Source of the DNA: an uncultured Anaerolineaceae bacterium
Lineage (GTDB): Bacteria; Chloroflexota; Anaerolineae; Anaerolineales; Anaerolineaceae
Assembly (NCBI GenBank): GCA_937897615.1
Contig: CALCNO010000028.1
Location: 1 to 17,700, forward strand
DNA length: 17,700 nucleotides
Reading direction: 5' to 3'
The notes under the pieces are model-generated. The model searched no databases, was not told the origin of the DNA, and worked only from the letters and a program-made list of their open reading frames with translations. Shown one piece after another: positions 1 to 7,236 of this stretch (position 1 is its first letter; each line of letters starts with the position of its first letter). The translations under genes and the position numbers were made by a program.

Positions 1-17
1 CCACAGCCAAGGCAGGG

Positions 18-368
18 ATGGGTGTCGGTTCCGTTTTGACCATTATCTTCAGCATTGTGGTGCTAGTGGTGGCTGTGACTTTTCTGGTAAATCCTTCGGC
101 ATTTGTGGATAAGGTTGAGTCCATCCTGTCATCTTCCAGCAGTTCAAGCTCCAGTTCAAGCAGCTCCTCCTCTGAATCCTGCGCGCAGGTGCGGCAATAC
201 TTTACCTCCATCTCCAACTGCACCAGCAGCGGGTATGGCTGCAACAAGCCGGGATACAGCTTTTGTGAAGCCAAGTTGAGAAATCCGCAATGCAGGACAA
301 TGAACGGTGTACAGCTGTGCGATACCGATTGGCAGCAGGTGTGCATTCCGAACAAGTGCATTCCATAA
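18..368 (+). CDS. Small Cys-rich single-pass membrane protein with poly-serine linker (unknown function)
   Basis: I do not recognise a family. From ATG 18 the product is 116 aa: a hydrophobic segment at residues 4-24 (probable membrane anchor), a short amphipathic stretch, a run of exactly 15 serines (about residues 38-52), and a C-terminal domain of about 63 residues with eight cysteines, an even number that fits four disulfides or metal sites. The serine run uses mixed codons (tca, tct, tcc, agc, agt), so it is kept at protein level and is not a DNA microsatellite. By topology the Cys-rich domain is probably outside the cell; this is inference. The frame stays open to the left edge, so the true start may lie upstream; a weak AGG at 10-12 precedes ATG 18. 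It lies 24 bp before a zinc-ribbon gene on the same strand and probably shares its transcript. Confidence 0.6.
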   Translation: MGVGSVLTIIFSIVVLVVAVTFLVNPSAFVDKVESILSSSSSSSSSSSSSSSESCAQVRQYFTSISNCTSSGYGCNKPGYSFCEAKLRNPQCRTMNGVQLCDTDWQQVCIPNKCIP

Positions 369-392
369 TGCAGAAAGCGATGTGGAGCAAAA

Positions 393-1109
393 ATGATCGA
401 TGAAAATATGATCTTCTGTGCCCAATGCGGCGCTACAAATCCGCTGGAATCCGAGATTTGCAACGCCTGCGGCAATGAACTCTCTCGCCCGCACCCCATC
501 CAGATTGCCGGCGGCGAAATCTATACCTTGCGCTGCGGCCAATGTGGTCAGCGCTTGCCAGTGGTAAAGGCGCAGGGAACGATCACCTGCGTTTCCTGCG
601 GGATGGCACACGCCATCGAATCGGGACCGGGATACCTGACAGTGCGTGCCACACCCGGGGCAAGCCCCAACGAAACCGAGGAGGAATATCTGCTCAGCGA
701 TACTCCTCCCATCAGTGGCACTGCTATCCCGGCGCTAAACCCCGAGATTCAGGCCATGGCAGCCGCCCAGACACAGAATTTGAGGCGTAGCAAAGACCTT
801 GAAATCGGGATTAAAGTGAAAAGCACGCAACTAAAGCAACGCGCCAGCCGCCGAACCGGCGGGGTGGTCATTACCCTGATCGCAGCCGTGGGCATTGTCT
901 TTTCCATCATCGATGGCATGAACCGGACTGTGCGTTATGGCCTGGTTGACCCGCTCATCTTCTTCTTTTCTGGGATTTTCTTCTTCATCGGACTTGTGCT
1001 TTTGCTGGCAAGCGGCAAAAAGAAAGACCGGAAGCTTCAACAGGAGATCGCCGGTATGAATGAAGAACTCAGTCGACTGAGCGGCAGCACACTGGAAGGA
1101 AGGTCATAA
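393..1109 (+). CDS. Double zinc-ribbon protein with two C-terminal membrane segments (unknown function)
   Basis: Product is 238 aa. Two zinc ribbons sit at the N-terminus: C9/C12...C23/C26 (C-x2-C-x10-C-x2-C) and C48/C51...C66/C69 (C-x2-C-x14-C-x2-C). A low-complexity acidic/proline region (about 85-125) and a basic helical stretch follow. Two membrane segments lie at about 156-174 and 186-206, and the tail (208-238) is charged and looks coiled-coil. The ribbons are probably cytoplasmic. The start at 393 has GGAG at 384-387 with 5-nt spacing; an in-frame ATG at 408 would also keep all cysteines. The stop overlaps the next start by one base (TAATG), so the two are probably translationally coupled. 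The ribbon spacing is identical in the next gene. A zinc-ribbon domain alone does not identify a function. Confidence 0.75.
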   Translation: MIDENMIFCAQCGATNPLESEICNACGNELSRPHPIQIAGGEIYTLRCGQCGQRLPVVKAQGTITCVSCGMAHAIESGPGYLTVRATPGASPNETEEEYLLSDTPPISGTAIPALNPEIQAMAAAQTQNLRRSKDLEIGIKVKSTQLKQRASRRTGGVVITLIAAVGIVFSIIDGMNRTVRYGLVDPLIFFFSGIFFFIGLVLLLASGKKKDRKLQQEIAGMNEELSRLSGSTLEGRS

Positions 1110-1378
1110 TGGCCGAGATTTTTTGCATCCACTGCGGCGGAAAAAATCTGCCGGAAGCACGTTTCTGCCAGGCGTGTGGAAAACCTATCGTCCAGGCCAA
1201 CGAGCCTGAATCGCCTGCCGCACAGCAGAATTTGGCGACACTGGAATGTCCTTATTGCGGGCAACAGATCATCCCGGCTGCGGGGGTCACCCAACTGGTG
1301 TGCATCCAGTGTGCCGCGGCATTTGAAGTAAAGCACGAAGGCAGCCTGACAAAATTGGAAATCCTGCGTTTTCCTTAA
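1109..1378 (+). CDS. Small soluble double zinc-ribbon protein, paralogue of the preceding gene's N-terminus
   Basis: Product is 89 aa with no membrane segment. Cysteines C6/C9/C20/C23 and C47/C50/C65/C68 form two C4 zinc ribbons with exactly the same internal spacing (x2-x10-x2 and x2-x14-x2) as in the membrane protein just upstream, so the two look like products of a duplication. AAGGAAGG at about 1096-1103 is a good ribosome site for ATG 1109, which overlaps the previous TAA by one base. The gene is followed by a hairpin terminator. Function is unknown; the ribbons might bind nucleic acid or protein, or be purely structural. Confidence 0.75.
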   Translation: MAEIFCIHCGGKNLPEARFCQACGKPIVQANEPESPAAQQNLATLECPYCGQQIIPAAGVTQLVCIQCAAAFEVKHEGSLTKLEILRFP

Positions 1379-1422
1379 GTATCTACCCAACAGGTCAGTA
1401 TCAGCCGATAAGTTCTCTCTAC

Positions 1423-1450
1423 AACCACAGCAATTCTCTTGCTGTGGTTT
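1423..1450 (+). terminator. Hairpin terminator after the zinc-ribbon cluster
   Basis: A perfect 11-bp inverted repeat (AACCACAGCAA 1423-1433, TTGCTGTGGTT 1439-1449) encloses a 5-nt loop, 44 bp after the last stop. Only three T residues follow directly, so it may be inefficient alone. Confidence 0.6.
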
Positions 1451-1552
1451 GCTTTCCGCACGGTTTTCGCTTAAGCGCGAGCGCACAACAAGCAGAAGTT
1501 TTTACTATTGCAAAATAATATTGTGTATTCATGGCCTCTCCAGATAATTACT

Positions 1553-1583
1553 AAAAAGACCGTTCACAACACGGTTCCTTTTT
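1553..1583 (+). terminator. Possible second terminator-like hairpin
   Basis: AAAAAG-ACCGT (1553-1563) faces ACGGT-tc-CTTTTT (1571-1583) around a 7-nt loop, giving a short GC stem extended by an A/T stem that ends in five T. It lies between the first hairpin and the sortase promoter and could be a backup terminator on either strand. The stem is imperfect (two bulged bases). Confidence 0.35.
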
Positions 1584-1593
1584 AAAACCGATA

Positions 1594-1622
1594 ATCGAAT
1601 TTTCGGAGATTGCGGATATAAT
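1594..1622 (+). promoter_or_regulatory. Probable promoter of the sortase gene
   Basis: A perfect TATAAT -10 box lies at 1617-1622, 41 bp before the start codon. The region 17 bp upstream (1594-1599, ATCGAA) is a poor -35 box and there is no TG extension, so strength or sigma specificity is uncertain. Confidence 0.4.
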
Positions 1623-1663
1623 AATTTCACCAGCAAGTATATTCTTGTTATCAAAAGGTGAAT

Positions 1664-3391
1664 ATGAAATCCACTAAAACCATCACAACGATGGTTTTTG
1701 TTGTGGTATTGGTGTTTGGGTTGCTTCAGCCCCAACAAACTGCCAATGCTGCCTCAGAAGCTATCTACGACGCAATCCCCAATCCTCTCCCCGGCAACAT
1801 TACCAGCCTTGGGTTTGAAGCCACCTCCACTTCAGAAGCAGGAGATTATATACATCTCTCTGCCGGCACCCACCGCGATACAACCGCGGTAACCGTCACG
1901 ATGAGTACCTGGGCATTGCACTCCACTTACCCATCAATGGGTAGCTCAGGTTGGCAGCATCCGATCACTCTGAATATCTACAATGTGACCCCTGGCACAC
2001 CCAACCTGCGCGGCTCGCTAATCGCCAGCCACACCCAAATTTTTGATATTCCATGGCGCCCGGAAGGCGACGCGTCCTGCGGCTCCACTGGATACGGTCT
2101 GCGCTGGCGTGCTCCCGACGGCAATTGCTACAATGGCATGGCTTTCAACATCACCTTTGACCTTAGCAGCCTGGGGGTCACCCTGCCAGACGATGTCATT
2201 TTAGCAATTGCATTTAACACCCAGCATTACGGGGCATTTCCCATTGGTGTATCCGGGCCCTATAACTCACTGAACCTGGGACTCCAGGGTTCGATCAAGG
2301 CCGGTACGGATGACAATACAGACAATATATTCCTTGATTCAAAATGGTCTGGAGCCTACGGCAGTAACTGGAATGGCGGCGTAGGCGGCCTGCGCGAAGA
2401 CAGCAGCTGGGGAGGCTACGGAACTATGCCCTTCCAAATTCTATGGAAGGACGGCATCTTCCCTACAGCCCCGGTAAGCATCCCGGCAAATGGGTCCACC
2501 CAAACCAGCGGGCCAACGCAATTGAGCGTGAGTTTTAGCGAAGACGTGCTTCATGACGGTTCTTCTGCGGCAGCAGATTTTACTGGCAACTATCTGCTCT
2601 TTGAAGCCGGCAGCAACGGTAGTTTTGACACCACGGACTGCGTCAGCGGTATCGCCAGTGATGATGTTGCCATCTCAGTCGATGGGATAGTTTATTCTGC
2701 CGCAACTTTCACGGCAACCCTGAATATCAACGCCGGAATACAATTGCCAGCCGGCCGTTACCGGCTGTTAGCCTGCGGCACTACATCCATTGAGGATGTT
2801 GACGGTTACAAACTGAACAGCGGGTTAATGGACAGCACATTCACATTTAGTGTTACTGCGCCGCGGCGCGAAACCCCAACTGCAACTATCCCGGCCACCG
2901 GTTTTGCTCCAGACCGCTTCACCACACTGCCGGCACAGACTGTTTCCTATAGCACACAGGACGATTTATGGGTTGAGGTGCCAACACTGGGCATCCGTGC
3001 TGCAATCGTTGGTGTGCCGCAATCCAATGGCAACTGGGATGTGACCTGGCTTGGAAACCAGGCAGGCTGGCTGGATGGCAGTGCCTTCCCCACCTGGGTG
3101 GGCAATTCGGTACTCACCGGCCACGTTTGGAATGCCGACAACACACCCGGTATCTTTTACGGCATTGACACTCTCTCTTTTGGCGATGAAGTGATCGTGC
3201 ATTATGGAAATACGCAATACGTGTATGCCGTCCAACAGGTAAAACAAGTGAGCAGCAACGATATCAAAGCGCTGCTCAAACATGAAGAGCGATCCTGGAT
3301 CACCCTGGTAACCTGCAAAGGTTATAATGAAGCCAGCGGGACGTACCTTTACCGCACACTCGTAAGAGCAGTACTTGTCAGCGTAAAGTGA
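1664..3391 (+). CDS. Secreted multidomain sortase (class D/E-like) with N-terminal beta domain, Big_5-type domain and LPXTG-like motif
   Basis: Product is 575 aa from ATG 1664 (AGG at 1656-1658, 5-nt spacing; the in-frame GTG at 1658 overlaps this site and is less likely). Order: signal peptide 1-29 ending in TANA; an uncharacterised beta-rich, Gly/Asn/Trp-rich domain of about 30-262; an Ig-like Big_5 (SbsA-type) domain of about 265-398 with the cue VSFSEDV; the motif IPATGF at 409-414; and a C-terminal sortase domain of about 432-575. The expected catalytic residues are present: H487 (TGHVWN), C551 (LVTCKGY) and R564 (YRTLVR). Sortases are cysteine transpeptidases that join a cleaved surface protein to an envelope acceptor. 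No C-terminal membrane anchor is seen, so it is probably held by its own motif, by its signal peptide, or released. No pilin or substrate gene is adjacent. The monocistronic unit has its own promoter and terminator. Confidence 0.85.
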   Translation: MKSTKTITTMVFVVVLVFGLLQPQQTANAASEAIYDAIPNPLPGNITSLGFEATSTSEAGDYIHLSAGTHRDTTAVTVTMSTWALHSTYPSMGSSGWQHPITLNIYNVTPGTPNLRGSLIASHTQIFDIPWRPEGDASCGSTGYGLRWRAPDGNCYNGMAFNITFDLSSLGVTLPDDVILAIAFNTQHYGAFPIGVSGPYNSLNLGLQGSIKAGTDDNTDNIFLDSKWSGAYGSNWNGGVGGLREDSSWGGYGTMPFQILWKDGIFPTAPVSIPANGSTQTSGPTQLSVSFSEDVLHDGSSAAADFTGNYLLFEAGSNGSFDTTDCVSGIASDDVAISVDGIVYSAATFTATLNINAGIQLPAGRYRLLACGTTSIEDVDGYKLNSGLMDSTFTFSVTAPRRETPTATIPATGFAPDRFTTLPAQTVSYSTQDDLWVEVPTLGIRAAIVGVPQSNGNWDVTWLGNQAGWLDGSAFPTWVGNSVLTGHVWNADNTPGIFYGIDTLSFGDEVIVHYGNTQYVYAVQQVKQVSSNDIKALLKHEERSWITLVTCKGYNEASGTYLYRTLVRAVLVSVK

Positions 3392-3400
3392 AATAAAACA

Positions 3401-3429
3401 AAAACCGGGTCCTTATAACCCGGTTTTTT
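3401..3429. terminator. Bidirectional terminator between sortase and ftsK
   Basis: A 10-bp stem (AAAACCGGGT 3401-3410 with ACCCGGTTTT 3418-3427) and 7-nt loop are followed by T to 3429 on the + strand. The opposite strand also gives a T-rich tail, so it can end both convergent transcripts. Confidence 0.85.
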
Positions 3430-3454
3430 ATTCACATAGAAGTATATTCCACGT

Positions 3455-5866
3455 TCAATCTTCAGCAGCCTCTTCCTGCGGAGCCTCGCCGTAATCGAGA
3501 ATCTCGCGCACCTGAGAGCCGTGTTGCTGTGGGCCGATGATTCCCTGCTCCTCAAGTGTGTCCACAAGGCGGGCGGCGCGGGTATAACCGATGCGCATCT
3601 TGCGCTGGAGCATGGAGATGCTGGCCTTGCCCTCGCGGCGCACGATCTCGGTGGCATCTTTGAGCAATGGATCCTCGCCGGTTTCGGCCTCGCCAAAGAG
3701 TGCCCCTTGCTTGAGCGGCGTACCCTGCGGCATCATTTCCACCGCATGGTTCTCCGGCATGGTGGCCCCCTGAGCAGAACGATTCATGGCAATCACTTTC
3801 CAGGAATCCACCAGCCGCTGGATCTCGGCATCCGAGACATATACACCCTGCAAGCGCACGGGGGCGGGTGCATCCGGCGCCTGGTACAACATATCGCCGC
3901 GCCCAAGCAAGCGGTCTGCACCGGGCTGGTCGAGGATAACACGGCTGTCGGTATTGGACGCGACCATAAAGGCAATGCGCGCCGGGAAATTCGCCTTGAT
4001 CAAACCGGTAAGCACATCCACGGAGGGGCGCTGGGTGGAGATGATAAGATGAATGCCAGTGGCGCGTGCCAGTTGCGCCAGGCGGGTAAGGCTATGTTCG
4101 GTTTCATCGGGCGCGAGCATCATCAAGTCGGCCAATTCATCAATCACAATCACCAGATAGGGCAGTTTCTCCACGCCCAACTGGTTATAACCGGCAATAT
4201 TGCGCACCCCTGAGTCTGAGAATTTTTGGTAGCGCTGACCCATTTCCTTGAGCACCCATTGCAAGGCACCGGTAACACGTTCGGCATCCACCACCACCGG
4301 AGCCAGCAGATGCGGCACGCCGTTATACCCGGTAAGCTCCACGCGCTTGGGATCCACCAACAGCAAACGCAGGTCGGACGGTGTGTTGTTGAGGAGCAAA
4401 CTGGTGAGGATAGCATTGACCAGCACCGACTTGCCGGAATTGGTGGTACCGGCAATCAGGAGGTGCGGCATAGCTGCCAGGTCAGCGCAGACAGGTTTGC
4501 CTGCAACATCCTTACCCAGAGCAAACCGCAGGTTGGATTTAACCTTGCGGAAGGTTTCAGTCTCCACCAGTTCACGCAGGGAAACCAGGCTTAGCTCACT
4601 ATTCGGTACCTCAATACCCACGTAACCTTTGCCCGGTACCGGCGCCTGGATGCGAATGCTAGGAGCGGCCAGCGAGAGCGCCAGGTCGTGTTCAAGAGAA
4701 ACGATCTTGGCCACACGCACGCGCGTACGCCCGGATCGATTTTCGATAAAGTCAGGCTCAACACCAAACTGCGTCACGGCCGGCCCGCGATGAATCTCAA
4801 CAATGTGTGCCGGGGCGCCAAAAGATGCCAGCGTCTCTTCAATGATGCGGGCACGGTCCTTGTCGTAATGCGATTGGATCGTGGCAGGGGTGGCAGGGTC
4901 GAGAATATCGGCCACCAACGGGATCGTCCAGGGGGCTTCCGGCTTGCCAACGCCAATCTTTACCACTGGCGAAGGGATGCCAACAGCGTTATCCTCCGTC
5001 TGAGAAATCGCCTGCGATGTTGACCGCACAGCCGAAGAGCGAGCAGCGGGCTCGCGCCGCGGTGCCGCCGAAACCGGCGGGAGGTCTTCTTCTTCCAGGT
5101 TGAGGGGATTGAAACCCTCAGGCAGGTCGGCATCTTCGTCGCTTTCAGGCTCGTTGAACGTAAAGGTGCGCGGCAGCGGGGCTTGCCGGGCAGTGGCAAA
5201 CGCAGGTTGAGGTTGCGCCTTTGGCCTGCGCTTGAAAAACTGAACGATGCGGTTCAGCAAATTGGGCAGTGAAATATCAATTATGAACAGAAGTGATACC
5301 AGGAACCACGCTACCAGAAAAACGACTTCGCCGGCAGCGCCCAGGGTGCTTTTGAGCAGTGAATCGATGCCTGCCCCGATCAGTCCGCCCCCCTTGCCAG
5401 CCTTGGCAGCTTCCAGACCGCCCTTATTGAACAGGTGGAACCAGCCTAACAAATTGAAGTAAATGAGAATAATGCCAGCAGTTCTACCGCCGGAGACATG
5501 CGGCAGTTTATCAAACTTGCGCAGCACCAGATAAACGCCAAAAATGATCAGGGCAACGGGGATGATGAAGCCGCCCAGCCCTGCCAGCTCGGCTGTGGTT
5601 GCCGCAATCCAACCGGTCAGCGCGCCATTCTTACTGGTGAAAAGGGAGACCAACCCCAACACCCCCACCAGCAAAAGCAACGCACCGATGAAATTAAGCT
5701 TCTGGTCGGTGGTGAGGGCAGATTGCGGTGCGCGAGAAGTCGTTGCACTGCGGCTTGAACTGCCGCGAGATTTGCTACTGCTGCGGCCACCGGAACTGCG
5801 GGATCGGGAGGAGGTAGAAGTGGCTTTACGCCGTGAACTGGACTGATCGTAACGCGATTGTGGCAT
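3455..5866 (-). CDS. ftsK: DNA translocase FtsK/SpoIIIE
   Basis: Double-stranded DNA pump that clears chromosomes through the closing septum. The start chosen is ATG 5866, which has AGGGAG with 5-nt spacing and gives 803 aa; in-frame ATG 5887 and GTG 5896 lack a comparable site. Residues 1-48 are extremely rich in Ser and Arg. About four membrane segments follow (57-77, 92-114, 129-147, 178-198), then a Pro/acidic linker (about 210-310). The motor domain has Walker A GTTNSGKS (473-480) and Walker B VIVIDE (D576/E577). The C-terminus carries a winged-helix gamma domain (about 725-790) of the kind that reads polarity sequences. Length is close to SpoIIIE and much shorter than E. coli FtsK because the linker is short. 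It is the last gene of a - strand group beginning with the ECF sigma factor; a 97-bp gap before it may hold its own promoter. Confidence 0.95.
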   Translation of the reverse strand: MPQSRYDQSSSRRKATSTSSRSRSSGGRSSSKSRGSSSRSATTSRAPQSALTTDQKLNFIGALLLLVGVLGLVSLFTSKNGALTGWIAATTAELAGLGGFIIPVALIIFGVYLVLRKFDKLPHVSGGRTAGIILIYFNLLGWFHLFNKGGLEAAKAGKGGGLIGAGIDSLLKSTLGAAGEVVFLVAWFLVSLLFIIDISLPNLLNRIVQFFKRRPKAQPQPAFATARQAPLPRTFTFNEPESDEDADLPEGFNPLNLEEEDLPPVSAAPRREPAARSSAVRSTSQAISQTEDNAVGIPSPVVKIGVGKPEAPWTIPLVADILDPATPATIQSHYDKDRARIIEETLASFGAPAHIVEIHRGPAVTQFGVEPDFIENRSGRTRVRVAKIVSLEHDLALSLAAPSIRIQAPVPGKGYVGIEVPNSELSLVSLRELVETETFRKVKSNLRFALGKDVAGKPVCADLAAMPHLLIAGTTNSGKSVLVNAILTSLLLNNTPSDLRLLLVDPKRVELTGYNGVPHLLAPVVVDAERVTGALQWVLKEMGQRYQKFSDSGVRNIAGYNQLGVEKLPYLVIVIDELADLMMLAPDETEHSLTRLAQLARATGIHLIISTQRPSVDVLTGLIKANFPARIAFMVASNTDSRVILDQPGADRLLGRGDMLYQAPDAPAPVRLQGVYVSDAEIQRLVDSWKVIAMNRSAQGATMPENHAVEMMPQGTPLKQGALFGEAETGEDPLLKDATEIVRREGKASISMLQRKMRIGYTRAARLVDTLEEQGIIGPQQHGSQVREILDYGEAPQEEAAED

Positions 5867-5963
5867 GGAAACTCCCTGGGTGGACATAAAGAGCACAACC
5901 CTTGCCAGAAAGGTTGCAACCTTTATACCATTGTATCACCGGGGTTGCCAGTAATTGGAGGTG

Positions 5964-6467
5964 TTAACTCAGTGAACGAGCGGCAGAGAGAATCTTTTGA
6001 GTGGAGGCAAAAGCCAGCCCAGGGAGTTGGTCCAGAGGAAACCAGGCAGCCTCAGAGGCATCGTCCCCGGCAGCCAGAGTACCACCTGTCTGCCATACCA
6101 GATACACCAAAAAAAGATCGGCGCCGCGCGGGTGTTCCCGGCCGGAGAAGAGGTCAAAGAGGCGTTCCACGCGCGTTTCGAGGCCGGTTTCCTCACGCAC
6201 TTCACGTACCACCGCTTCCTCGGCACGCTCATAGGCGTTCATAAAGCCGGCCGGCAGCGACCAAAGCCCTCTATGAGGCTGCATGCTGCGGCGCACTAAA
6301 AGCACCCGTCCTTCTTGAACAAGTAAGGCAGCACAGGCCACTTTAGGGTCGAGGTAATGCACCCACCCGCACACCGGGCAGACCGGGCGCATCTCACCCA
6401 GGTGAAGTTTTTCTTCAAGACGGGTAGCGCATTGGGGGCAAAAGGTGAATTGGTCGCGGTGGCTCAA
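5964..6467 (-). CDS. Nudix hydrolase with N-terminal zinc ribbon
   Basis: Product is 167 aa. The N-terminus has C10/C13 and C30/C33 forming a zinc ribbon like that of NADH pyrophosphatase (NudC). The Nudix box is complete: G74-x5-E80-x7-R88-E-V-R-E-E93-T-G95-L96, the magnesium-binding site that hydrolyses nucleoside diphosphate-X compounds. The substrate cannot be read from sequence; family relatives with this layout include NAD(H)- and ADP-ribose-type hydrolases. The start is TTG 6467: it retains the first Cys pair, an AGGCGG-like site lies just upstream, and it begins one base after the previous gene's TAG, indicating translational coupling. The next ATG (residue 26) would destroy the ribbon. 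It ends 97 bp before ftsK. Confidence 0.88.
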   Translation of the reverse strand: MSHRDQFTFCPQCATRLEEKLHLGEMRPVCPVCGWVHYLDPKVACAALLVQEGRVLLVRRSMQPHRGLWSLPAGFMNAYERAEEAVVREVREETGLETRVERLFDLFSGREHPRGADLFLVYLVWQTGGTLAAGDDASEAAWFPLDQLPGLAFASTQKILSAARSLS

Positions 6468-6468
6468 G

Positions 6469-7236
6469 CTACCGCCTGCGGGTCAGCACAGCCAGAATAA
6501 CGCTCAAAAATGCAACGCCGCCCGCGCCAATCATGATCCAGGAGGAGGTCGGCAAAGGGGCCACTGGCGCAGGAGAGGGTTCGCCTGTCTCAGAAGGGAT
6601 CACATCACCCTGCGTCGCGGCATCAGGGATGCCCAGGATCAAAGTGGAAGGATCCATCTGCGCCACGGGCGTGGCAGCAGTTTCAGCGGAAAGCGACGGG
6701 CTGGTTTCTGGGTTGGGAGCCAGCGCCGGGGTTTCGCCTCCACCTCCACCCTTGATCGTCATGGTAGAAGCGTCTCCGCCACCGCCCCCCATGCCCAGGT
6801 TGCGCTGAGCGTTCCAATAGATGATCATTGGGGTGGGTGTTTCCGCGACAGCAAAACGGTCAGCAGACACTGCGTTTTCCAATGCAGGCGCTGCAGCCGG
6901 AGCCACCACAGAGTATTGCACCAGGTGAGTGGACGCAAAAACCACAAGCAGCACCAGGGTGGCAAGGGCAGAAACACTGCCCCACACCGGTTGCAGTACC
7001 TGTTTTTTAACTGCCTTTTTTACCCTGGCAGGAGTAAGCGAAAAATTACGTGGCGCACGCACCCGCGGCATCGCCGCCAGCAGTCTCTTAGTGTAAGAAA
7101 ACTCCTCGAATGCGCGTTTGAATGCCTGGTCTGCCTGCAGGCGTGCCTGCACATCCGCCTGCCTGTCAGTGGAAAGTTCACCATCCAGGTAGGCAGACAG
7201 GAGCATGTAGTCCTTGGTGGCAAGGGGTCTGGTCAT
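6469..7236 (-). CDS. Probable anti-sigma factor with two membrane segments and no zinc motif
   Basis: Product is 255 aa from ATG 7236, which overlaps the sigma factor's TGA in an ATGA junction and has a strong GGGGAGG site 7 nt upstream; longer readings run into the sigma gene. Residues 1-60 resemble an anti-sigma domain (LSAYLDGELS at 13-22, then helices) but contain no Cys or His, so the HxxxCxxC zinc site of ZAS proteins is absent. APRNFSLTP follows at 61-69. Membrane segments lie at about 84-106 and 232-251, and the protein ends in RRR. Between them is an extracellular Pro/Ala/Thr-rich region with two glycine runs (149-154, 163-167). It probably holds the co-transcribed sigma factor at the membrane until an envelope signal arrives; this is inferred from position and fold cues. 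Confidence 0.78.
   Translation of the reverse strand: MTRPLATKDYMLLSAYLDGELSTDRQADVQARLQADQAFKRAFEEFSYTKRLLAAMPRVRAPRNFSLTPARVKKAVKKQVLQPVWGSVSALATLVLLVVFASTHLVQYSVVAPAAAPALENAVSADRFAVAETPTPMIIYWNAQRNLGMGGGGGDASTMTIKGGGGGETPALAPNPETSPSLSAETAATPVAQMDPSTLILGIPDAATQGDVIPSETGEPSPAPVAPLPTSSWIMIGAGGVAFLSVILAVLTRRR

Noticed and set aside
357..372. Inverted repeat TGCATT-CCAT-AATGCA over the stop of the first gene
   Set aside because: The short AT-rich stem has no T tail and a co-directional gene starts 20 bp later; probably no terminator function.
1529..1738. 69-codon - strand frame covering the sortase promoter and signal peptide
   Set aside because: No ribosome site, overlaps the sortase start, and the translation looks random.
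3521..4594. Successive + strand open frames within ftsK (230 and 122 codons)
   Set aside because: They overlap the conserved FtsK motor, including Walker A and B, and have no independent support.
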